Made by a program: the position numbers and the translations under genes. Shown piece by piece: positions 8,662 to 16,087 of a DNA stretch of 64,000 nucleotides. The stretch covers positions 186,001 through 250,000 of the forward strand of contig NZ_JALPVL010000001.1 in NCBI RefSeq assembly GCF_023544465.1, written 5' to 3'. The notes under the pieces were generated by a model that had not been told where the DNA came from, searched no databases, and worked only from the letters and a program-made list of their open reading frames with translations. Within the stretch, counting starts at the first letter, position 1, and every line of letters starts with the position of its first letter. Source of the stretch: Paractinoplanes maris (GTDB lineage: Bacteria > Actinomycetota > Actinomycetes > Mycobacteriales > Micromonosporaceae).

Positions 8662-10126
8662 TCTCGGCCTCCACTTCGGATCGTCGCTGACAATGCCCGG
8701 CCAGCCAGGCCGCGGCGGCCCCGGCCCCGTTGCCGAACGGCAGCTCGGCGCAGCGGCGGCTCAGCGCCTCGCGGGCGGCCGGGTCGGCCAGCCGTTCGAG
8801 GGCCGCCGCGGCCGCCTCGTCGTCGGTGGCGCAGACCGCGACGCCGGCCGCCGCCGCGAAACGGGCCCGGCTCAGCTCGTCGTCGGCCCCGTCCGGGTCG
8901 GGCACGAAGACCGTCGGCACCCGCGCCGCGAGCAGCTCGTGAAAGCTCGTGTAGTCGGCACGGGAGACGGCCAGCGCCGCCTCGTCCTCGACCACCGTGA
9001 AGCCGGGCAGGGTGGCCTCCACACCCCGGCAGAGCAGCGTCTTTCCCGCACCCCGGCGCAACGGCGGCCCCATGATCGGGTCGACCGTGCTCACCCCGGC
9101 CCGGGCGGTGGTCGTCCAGCCCTCGTCCCCGGCCGACGCGAACTCACCGGGCTCGAGGATGCCGGCGAACAACGGGCCTCGCGCCGCCCACTCGCCGCCG
9201 GTGCCCCGCCGCCACATCGCCGGTCGCAGCCACAGCCAGCGCGGGCCCGGGTTGTCGGTGATGGCAGCGGCGATGCCGTCGTGCGGCACCCCGCCGATCA
9301 GGACGGCCCGGGGCCCGTAGAGGTGGATCAGGTGCCGCAGCCGGTCGCGCACGAAACGGGTCCAGCGCTCCTCGGACACCCCGAGATCCGCGGCCGCCGG
9401 CAGATGTTCGGTGAGCAGGCCGGCCGCGCAGGCCTCGGCCAGGCCGGCCGGACCGGCGACCACGATCGGCTCGAGCCCGGCCGGCAGGTGGTGGGCGATC
9501 GCCTGAAAACGCGCGATGTCGTCCCCGACCAGCAGCACCCGGCGGGGCGGACGGGCGGCCGGGCGGACGGGATCCCGGGGCCGGGCACCGCGGGAGAGCA
9601 CGCCCAGCGACGCCAGGCGGGTGATGTGCGAAGCCTCGTCGGCGATCTCGTGCCAGTCGGTCTCGGGCAGCGCCCACCCCGGCATCTCGTCACGCACCCG
9701 GCCGTTGACCGGCGCCCACACCACGCCCGGCCCGAAGTGGCGTTCGATGCGTTCACGGCCCTCGGCGAAGTCGGCCGGCGGCCGGTCGAGCACGACGATC
9801 GTGTGCTGGGACCGTACGCGCGGCACCACGGCCACGTCGTCGGTGAAGATCTGCGGTTGCCGGATCAGCAGGACCCTGGCCGCGAGATCGGTGTCGTCGT
9901 CGTGCGCCAGGTCGGCCAGCCCGTCGCGCAGGCAGGCCACGATCCGGCTCCGGAACGGCCGGGTGTGGTGCAGTTGCGGGGACGGCACATGGATCAGCAC
10001 AGTGGTCAGCCCGGCCGCCGCCTGGGCCCGCACCTCGGCCACCAAGCTCGCCGCACCCCCGCCCGGATACCGCAGGTCGGACAGGATGGCGACGTCGTAC
10101 ACGGCTTGGTCAACGAGACTTACCAT
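8651..10126 (-). CDS. GT-B-like glycosyltransferase, long form
   Basis: About 491 residues from the ATG at 10126; an upstream in-frame TTG at 10183 is less likely, since the shorter relative starts at the equivalent place. The N-terminal module (YDVAILSDLRYP) is shared with the 4051-4845 protein. A middle Rossmann part has RVLLVGDD. The C-terminus resembles GT28/MurG-type donor-binding domains, with ADYTSFHELLAARVPTVFVP followed by DDELSRARFAAAAGVAVC. It heads the operon running to 5515 and is divergent from the GT2 gene at 10192 across a 65-bp gap. A nucleotide-sugar glycosyltransferase is the best reading; donor and acceptor are unknown. Confidence 0.7.
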   Translation of the reverse strand: MVSLVDQAVYDVAILSDLRYPGGGAASLVAEVRAQAAAGLTTVLIHVPSPQLHHTRPFRSRIVACLRDGLADLAHDDDTDLAARVLLIRQPQIFTDDVAVVPRVRSQHTIVVLDRPPADFAEGRERIERHFGPGVVWAPVNGRVRDEMPGWALPETDWHEIADEASHITRLASLGVLSRGARPRDPVRPAARPPRRVLLVGDDIARFQAIAHHLPAGLEPIVVAGPAGLAEACAAGLLTEHLPAAADLGVSEERWTRFVRDRLRHLIHLYGPRAVLIGGVPHDGIAAAITDNPGPRWLWLRPAMWRRGTGGEWAARGPLFAGILEPGEFASAGDEGWTTTARAGVSTVDPIMGPPLRRGAGKTLLCRGVEATLPGFTVVEDEAALAVSRADYTSFHELLAARVPTVFVPDPDGADDELSRARFAAAAGVAVCATDDEAAAAALERLADPAAREALSRRCAELPFGNGAGAAAAWLAGHCQRRSEVEAESVR

Positions 10127-10191
10127 CAGGGCGATACGGACAATTCGCCCGGGTCGTTGATCACCTTGCACTGCTTCGTTCAAGGGGGATC

Positions 10192-12387
10192 ATGCGCGAC
10201 ACCGGACCTCACCCGCTCGCCGTCGCGGCTCTGCAGGCCCGGTCGATCGCCGCGCGCGAACCGCTGGCCCAGCTCGCCGGCGACCCGTGGATCGCCGGCG
10301 AGCTGGCCCGCGTCATCGCCGTGCAGGACCTGCGCCCGGACGACCGGCGCGACGCGCTCGCCCTGCTCGCCGGGCTCCGCGACAGCGGCCGGATCGCGGG
10401 AGTCCACCAGGGACTGCACTGCCAGCTCGCCTACGCCTCGGGCGATCACGCGTCGGCGGCCGCCCTGCTGGCCGAATACCCCGACGTCCCCGCGCCGGTG
10501 CGGGCGGCCCTCGAAGCGGATCTGGGCGGACCGGCCGCTTTCGCCGCGTTGCTGCCACCGCCGCGGGTGTGGGTGACCGACGGACCCGGCGCGCCGCTCG
10601 ACCGGATCACCACCGGTCCGGTGCAGCGCCGGGGCCACGCCCGCCGGATCACGAGCGTCATCACCACGTGGCAGCCCGGTCAGCCTCTGCTCACTGCGGT
10701 GCGCTCGCTGACCCGGCAGACGTGGACCAATCACGAGATCCTGGTCGTCGACGACGGCTCGTCGGGCGAGTTCGAACCGGTGCTGCGGGCGGCGGCCGCC
10801 CTCGACCCGCGGGTGCGGGTGATCCGGATGGTGGCCCGCGGCGGTCCCTTCGTCGCCCGCAACGCCGGTCTCGACGCGGCCACCGGTGACTTCGTGACCT
10901 TTCCGGAGTCCGGCGACTGGTGGCACCCGCTGTGCCTGGAACGGCAGGTGGCGCCGCTGCTGGCCGACGACCGGGTCTTCGCGGCCACGGTCACCACCCT
11001 GCTGGTCACGCCCGACCTGGTGGTGACCCGGCCCGGCCGGTCGGCGTCGGGCCGCTCGGCGCTGCTGATGCGGCGGTCGGTCGCCCTCGGCCGGGTCGGC
11101 CACTTCGATCCCGTACGCGAGGGAGCCGACCTCGAATACGCCGGGCGCGCCCGCGCGGTCCTCGGCGACCGGGCCGTCCAGCACCTGGACGGCCCGCCGC
11201 TGGCGCTGACCCGGCTGAGCCCCGAGCAGCCGGACCCGGCCCTGCGCTCCTACGGCTCGGCCTTCCGGCGGTGGCACACGCACGTCCGGGAGGGCCGCGA
11301 GCCGGCCCTGCGGACCCGAGCCTTCGCGGCGCCGCGCCGGCTGCGGGGTGAGTCCGGGGCCAAGGCGTACGACGTGGTGCTCGCGGGCGACTGGACCACG
11401 GCCGGCGGGGCCGGGGTGGCCGGGATCGGCCGGCTGCGGGCCCTCACCGCCCGCCGGCAGCGCGCCGCCCTGCTGCACCTGGACGTGCTGGCCAACCTGG
11501 GCGACGGTCCCCGGGACCTCGATCCAGCGGTCCAGGATCTGATCAACGACGGCGACCTGACCCAGGTCGAGCTGACCGACGACGTCCGCGCCCGGCTCGT
11601 GGTGGTCCGTTCGGCACAGGCGCTCGAGCACGCTCCCGAACGGGCCGGCGGCGTCCGGGCGCAGCGGGTGGTGATCGAGGACGCGGTGGTCGTCGCGGCC
11701 GCGGCCACCGCGGCCAGACGGCTCTTCGGCCAGCGGCCGCTCTGGGCCCCGGCCGGACCGGACGGACGGCGCCTGCTCACCCTGGCCGGTGAGTCCACAG
11801 TGGCCCCGCTCGACCTGCCCAGCACGCTCGACGCCGCCCGGTGGCGGCTCGACCGCCGGGGCCCCCGCGCCGACCGGCCGGTGGTGGGCCGGCAGTGCCG
11901 CGGCGGCCGCGCCGAATGGCAGCGTCTGCGCGACGAGTTGCCCGAGACGGCCCGGCTGGACGTCCGCCTGCTCGACGCGACCGGCAGCGCGGACCGCTCG
12001 TTCGGCCGGTCCGGGCCCCCGCGCAGCTGGCTGGTCTACGGCCCGGCCGACGTCAGCCTGCGCTCGTTCCTCGGCCAGATCGACTTCTATCTGCACCTGC
12101 CCCCGGACGACGAGCCGGCCGACCCGGTGGCGGACGTGCTCACCGCGCTGGCCGCCGGCTGCGTGGCCGTGCTCCCGCACCGCTATGCCTCCGCCTTCGG
12201 CGAGGCAGCGGTCTATTGCCGGCCCGACGAAGTGCACGACACCGTCCGCCGGCTCCACGCCGACCGGGAAGCACTACGCGACCAATCCGCCCGCGGCGCC
12301 GACTTCGTCCGCCGCCACCACACGCATGATCTGTTCGCGGAGCGCGCGGCCCATCTGGCCCTGCCCACTCCGGCAACGCAAGCGTGA
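10192..12387 (+). CDS. Bidomain glycosyltransferase (GT2 + GT-B-like), GT2 site altered
   Basis: A 731-residue protein. Residues 1-125 are helical. Residues 150-330 are a GT2 domain (SVITTWQPGQPLL, ILVVDDGSSGEFEP, ARNAGLDAATGDFVTF). Residues 392-731 are a GT-B-like module beginning AYDVVLAGDW and ending with a donor-site-like ALAAGCVAVLPHRYASAFGEAA. It aligns over its whole length with the 13615-16044 product. Where that protein has the metal motif DSDDW, this one reads PESGDW at 238-243, so the first GT2 aspartates are lost and the domain may be inactive or metal-independent. AAGGGGG precedes the ATG. It lies divergent from the GT-B gene and may share a promoter region with it. Confidence 0.8.
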   Translation: MRDTGPHPLAVAALQARSIAAREPLAQLAGDPWIAGELARVIAVQDLRPDDRRDALALLAGLRDSGRIAGVHQGLHCQLAYASGDHASAAALLAEYPDVPAPVRAALEADLGGPAAFAALLPPPRVWVTDGPGAPLDRITTGPVQRRGHARRITSVITTWQPGQPLLTAVRSLTRQTWTNHEILVVDDGSSGEFEPVLRAAAALDPRVRVIRMVARGGPFVARNAGLDAATGDFVTFPESGDWWHPLCLERQVAPLLADDRVFAATVTTLLVTPDLVVTRPGRSASGRSALLMRRSVALGRVGHFDPVREGADLEYAGRARAVLGDRAVQHLDGPPLALTRLSPEQPDPALRSYGSAFRRWHTHVREGREPALRTRAFAAPRRLRGESGAKAYDVVLAGDWTTAGGAGVAGIGRLRALTARRQRAALLHLDVLANLGDGPRDLDPAVQDLINDGDLTQVELTDDVRARLVVVRSAQALEHAPERAGGVRAQRVVIEDAVVVAAAATAARRLFGQRPLWAPAGPDGRRLLTLAGESTVAPLDLPSTLDAARWRLDRRGPRADRPVVGRQCRGGRAEWQRLRDELPETARLDVRLLDATGSADRSFGRSGPPRSWLVYGPADVSLRSFLGQIDFYLHLPPDDEPADPVADVLTALAAGCVAVLPHRYASAFGEAAVYCRPDEVHDTVRRLHADREALRDQSARGADFVRRHHTHDLFAERAAHLALPTPATQA

Positions 12388-12523
12388 CCACTTGGCACCC
12401 ACCGAATCGTCAACCCGGCCCCGGCGCGACCGATTCGTAAGGGCACAAGCAGCAAGCACCACAAAGATTCGGAGCGGCCCCCGCCGCCCCGTGAGCGGGA
12501 AGCACCACTCCCCCACCCGCGTG

Positions 12524-12558
12524 CCGCTACCCCGTCGTCCCCCGCGACGGGGTAGCGG
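12524..12558. terminator. Bidirectional hairpin terminator
   Basis: A perfect 14-bp stem (12524-12537 pairing with 12545-12558, CCGCTACCCCGTCG and its complement) with a 7-nt loop, lying between two converging genes. A short TGTTT follows on the plus side. The 135 bp before it, back to the GT2 stop, contain nothing else recognisable. Confidence 0.75.
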
Positions 12559-12563
12559 TGTTT

Positions 12564-13577
12564 CTACACCGAGGTCGGTGCCGCCGCCTGCGGATGCGTC
12601 AGCGCGGTCCAGCGCCCGGCCAGCCGCTTGCGTCTGGTCAGGCCGAAACCGCCGCCCTGGCGCGGTGCCACCCGGGCCGGCTCGTCGTCGACCACCACGG
12701 CCGCGACCGGGCTCAGCCGGCGGCCCAGCACGTGCAGGGCCGGCGCCAGCGGGTCGGGCGCGGCCGGGGTCAGCGTCCCGTCGACCAGCAGCAGATCGAT
12801 GTCGGTGAGGCCGTCCAGCGCGTCCACGTCGTACCAGTCGGCGGTGCGGCCGTCGACCGACAGCTCGGCCAGCGGCACGTGCCGCACCTCGACGCCGGCC
12901 AGCCCGTGCTCGGCCAGCCGGGCCCGCAACCGGGCGGCCCGCCCCTCGTCGTGGTCCACGGCGACCAACCGGCCGCCGGAGACGGCCAGCGCGTACCCCA
13001 GCCAGACCGTCGAGGCGCCGCAGCCCAGCGCCACCGTGAGCCCCGGGCGGCGCTCCCGGGCGACGTGCACCAGCCCGAGCAGGTCGGTCGGATGCAGACC
13101 GCCGCCGGTCGGCATGGGCGCCCGCGGGCTCACCGCCCGGAACAGCTGGAACATGGCCTCGATCTCCCGGCTCTGCTCGCGCAGCAGCAGCTCGGCGCCC
13201 CGGCCGGTCAGGCGCTCGGCCCGCGACAAGGTCTCGGTCAGCTCCAGGTGCCGGTCGCCCGCGGCCAGCCGTTCCTTCTCGACCGCGGCGACCACCCGGC
13301 GCTGCAGCTGGTCGATCGCGCCCCGCAGCTCGAGCACGGCCTCCTGGGTCGAGCGGTGCTGGCGGGTGAGCCGGCGGGACAGATGGACAACCCCGGCCGG
13401 CCCGGCCACCAGCAGCAGCGCCAGCAGGCAGGTGGCCACCACGGCCTGGCCCGCGGGCGACGCGATCGCCACCCCGGTCGCCACGAGCAGTCCGGCGACC
13501 AGGCCGGCGAGCTGCCGAGGGGACACCCCGCCCCGCCGCCGGAGGACGGTGTGGGCGAGCCTGAGCAGCCGAGTCAT
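12564..13577 (-). CDS. Membrane-anchored SAM-methyltransferase-like protein (paralogue 2)
   Basis: A protein of 337 residues from the ATG at 13577 (a GTG 15 bp upstream is an alternative). It has two membrane helices in the first 75 residues, a long coiled-coil region, then the signature EIEAMFQLFRAVSPRAPMPTGGG and a Rossmann domain with TVALGCGASTVWLGYAL and LVAVDHD. The layout matches the 5515-6396 product. Later strands read IDLLLVDGTL and VAAVVVDDEP. It lies downstream of the large glycosyltransferase gene at 13615 on the same strand, separated by about 37 bp. Likely a membrane-bound methyltransferase for a cell-surface polymer; the substrate is unknown. Confidence 0.75.
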   Translation of the reverse strand: MTRLLRLAHTVLRRRGGVSPRQLAGLVAGLLVATGVAIASPAGQAVVATCLLALLLVAGPAGVVHLSRRLTRQHRSTQEAVLELRGAIDQLQRRVVAAVEKERLAAGDRHLELTETLSRAERLTGRGAELLLREQSREIEAMFQLFRAVSPRAPMPTGGGLHPTDLLGLVHVARERRPGLTVALGCGASTVWLGYALAVSGGRLVAVDHDEGRAARLRARLAEHGLAGVEVRHVPLAELSVDGRTADWYDVDALDGLTDIDLLLVDGTLTPAAPDPLAPALHVLGRRLSPVAAVVVDDEPARVAPRQGGGFGLTRRKRLAGRWTALTHPQAAAPTSV

Positions 13578-13614
13578 GCGCACACCGAGCACAACGCGCC
13601 GGCGACCCGGGCCG

Positions 13615-16044
13615 TTACGGGATCGTCAGCAACGCCGGCACCAGATCCCTGATCCGCTCGACGAAGCGGGCCGGGTCGTGGGCGGCGGCGACCACCCGGC
13701 GGGCCCGGCTGCTCTGCTCGGCGAACAGCGCCGGATCAGCCCGGTAGCGCGCGATCAGGGCGGCGGCCTCGCTGCGGGTGCAATAGACGGCCGCGTCACC
13801 GTAGAACGGCCGGTAACGCGGCGGCATCACCACCACGCAGCCCATCGCCGCGGCCTCCAGCGCCGGGCGGGAATACCACTCGGCCGACTCGCGGGGCGGG
13901 AAGTGCAGATAGAAGTCGAGCTGGTGCAGGAACGGCCGGGGGCCGAGATCGCCGGTCTGGTAGGCGAGCCAGGTCGCCGCGATGGTCACGTCACCGGTGC
14001 CGGCCGGCCGATCGGGCAGCCGGACCCGGACGTCGGCTTCGGGCAGTCGCCGGCACACGGCCAGGCTGTCGGCCGCGTCGGGCGGCCAGTTGGCGGCGTC
14101 GCACAGGTCGGTGCCGACGATGGCCGAGCCCCGGGTGCGGTCGGCCACCCAGCCGCCGGTCGCGAGGGTGACGGGCAGGTCCTCCGGTTCCAGGTTCCCC
14201 ACCGTACGCAGGGCCGCCCGCACCCCCGGATCGCCGGGAACCCACGCCGGCTCGGCACCGAAGAGCCGCCGTACCGCCTCCGTGCAGATCTCCGGCTCAT
14301 AGCGGTGGTCGCTCCCGTCGGCCCGCACCGGCGCGCGGTCGGCCACCACCAGTGCCCGGGCCGCTCGTACGCCGCTGGTCAGCCCCCCGGTGAACTGGAC
14401 GACCGCCACCTGCCGCACCACCAGCAGGGCCGTCTCGACCCGGTCGTCGAGCGCCACCTGATCGACCGTGCCCGCGTTGACCAGGTCCTGCACCGGCGCC
14501 GCAAGCGGCATCCGCCGCACCTCCAGCGCCCGGTACGAATCGAGCTGGAGCACCGCGACCCGCAGCCCGGCCGCGCTCAGCGCCCGCAGCTCGTCGAGGG
14601 CTGTGCGCTGGGTGCTCTCCAGGAACCGCCAGTCGGCCACCATCACCACGTCGTACGCCCGGTCCCGCACCGTCCCGAGCAGGTGATCGGGCGCCGGGAA
14701 GGCCCGGTCGCCCCCGTCGGCCGGCCGGTAGGCCCCGGCCTGCCGGGCCGCGATCACCTGGTGGTGCCGCTGATAGGCCGACATGTAGGCGGTCCGCGCC
14801 GGGTGCATCCAGTGCGCCCGGATCTCCGAGCGGGACAGCGAGCCCGGCGAGAGCCGGATCAGTGCGAGCGGCGGCGAGTCGAGGTGCCGCACCCGGCCGG
14901 CCCCGAAGGCGGCCTGGATCCGGCCGATGTATTCGGAGTCGGCCGCCTTGCGCAGCCGGTCGAAATAGCCGGCCGTCCGCAGCACCGCGCTGCGCCGCAG
15001 CAGCAGCGACGACGGGTTGAACCGGCCGCTGCGCACCCCGGGCCGGGTGCAGAGCAGCTGGTCGGTCACGGCCAGTCCGTCCGAGGTGGTGGCGACCAGG
15101 CGCCGGTCCTCGAGCAGCGGCCGCACCTGCAGCTCGATCCGCCGCGGATGCGACCAGTCGTCGGAGTCCTGGAAGGTGGCGAACTCGCCGCCGGCCGCGT
15201 CCAGCCCGGCGTTGCGGGCCGCGTAGGTGCCGGAGTTGACCGGCATCCGGACCAGTTTGATCCGGTCGCCGAGGGCCACTGCTTCGCGCAGGACCGGCTC
15301 GAACTCCGGGGGTGAGGCGTCGTCCACGATCACCACCTCGGTGTTGGCCCAGCTCTGCGCGAGGATCGAGCGCACCGCGGTGATCAGCCCCCGGTCGGGA
15401 CGGTAGGCGGTCACGATCACCGAGACGCGGTGCGGGCCGTCGACGCGCTCGGCCGATCCGGTCAGCCGGTCGAACGGCGGGCCGGTCCCCTCGGCCACCT
15501 CGCATCCGGGCATCAGGGCGTGGAACGCGGCCAGCCAGGGCGCGACGGGCCGGGCGGCCACGAACGGGTTGAGCAGGTCGGCCCGCAACCCGGCCCGCGT
15601 CGGCTCGGCGATCTTCAGGTAGCGGCGCAGCAGCTTGCGGACCCGGGCCGGGCTCTCGGCGGTCAGCGCCAGCTGGGCGTGCAGCGCCTGGTTGGCCGGG
15701 GAGAGCGCCCGGGCGCCACAGGCCCGGCGGGTGAGCTCGAACAGGGCGAGAGCATCGTCCCGGTCGGCCGGCCGCAGCTCCTGCAGGGCCAGGCTGTGCG
15801 CGAGGGCGGCGACCAGGCTCGGATCGATCTTGCGGCGCCGGCTGCGCAGCCATCGCCGGTCGCCCGCGCGGGCCGCCGCGAGCAGCCCGTCGAGGGTGCC
15901 GTGCTCGCCCAGCGCGGCCCGGGCCAGCAGCACCCGGGCGTCGAGCGAGCGGTTGCGGGCGGCGGTGGCGGTCAGCGCGAGTCTCAGCCGGGGCCCGGCC
16001 GCTGCGACATGATCATCGAGGAGGCCGGATGGGTGGGGCAGCAT
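13615..16044 (-). CDS. Bidomain glycosyltransferase (GT2 + GT-B-like)
   Basis: An 809-residue protein. Residues 1-190 are helical and repeat-like (LALQELRPADRDDALALFEL). The GT2 domain spans about 205-400, with VSVIVTAYRPDRG, VIVDDASPPEFEP and an intact FQDSDDW motif (Asp293, Asp295). The C-terminal module from residue 463 (AYDVVMVADWRF) ends in a GT-B donor-site-like stretch, ALEAAAMGCVVVMPPRYRPFYGDAA. It resembles bifunctional polymer synthases with two glycosyltransferase sites, but no acceptor can be named. It is a full-length paralogue of the 10192-12387 product. No membrane segment is seen. It precedes the second methyltransferase-like gene in one transcription unit. Confidence 0.8.
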   Translation of the reverse strand: MLPHPSGLLDDHVAAAGPRLRLALTATAARNRSLDARVLLARAALGEHGTLDGLLAAARAGDRRWLRSRRRKIDPSLVAALAHSLALQELRPADRDDALALFELTRRACGARALSPANQALHAQLALTAESPARVRKLLRRYLKIAEPTRAGLRADLLNPFVAARPVAPWLAAFHALMPGCEVAEGTGPPFDRLTGSAERVDGPHRVSVIVTAYRPDRGLITAVRSILAQSWANTEVVIVDDASPPEFEPVLREAVALGDRIKLVRMPVNSGTYAARNAGLDAAGGEFATFQDSDDWSHPRRIELQVRPLLEDRRLVATTSDGLAVTDQLLCTRPGVRSGRFNPSSLLLRRSAVLRTAGYFDRLRKAADSEYIGRIQAAFGAGRVRHLDSPPLALIRLSPGSLSRSEIRAHWMHPARTAYMSAYQRHHQVIAARQAGAYRPADGGDRAFPAPDHLLGTVRDRAYDVVMVADWRFLESTQRTALDELRALSAAGLRVAVLQLDSYRALEVRRMPLAAPVQDLVNAGTVDQVALDDRVETALLVVRQVAVVQFTGGLTSGVRAARALVVADRAPVRADGSDHRYEPEICTEAVRRLFGAEPAWVPGDPGVRAALRTVGNLEPEDLPVTLATGGWVADRTRGSAIVGTDLCDAANWPPDAADSLAVCRRLPEADVRVRLPDRPAGTGDVTIAATWLAYQTGDLGPRPFLHQLDFYLHFPPRESAEWYSRPALEAAAMGCVVVMPPRYRPFYGDAAVYCTRSEAAALIARYRADPALFAEQSSRARRVVAAAHDPARFVERIRDLVPALLTIP

Positions 16045-16087
16045 GCACCGTCAAACGGTGCCGTGGGCCCGCCGGTGACGACCGGGC

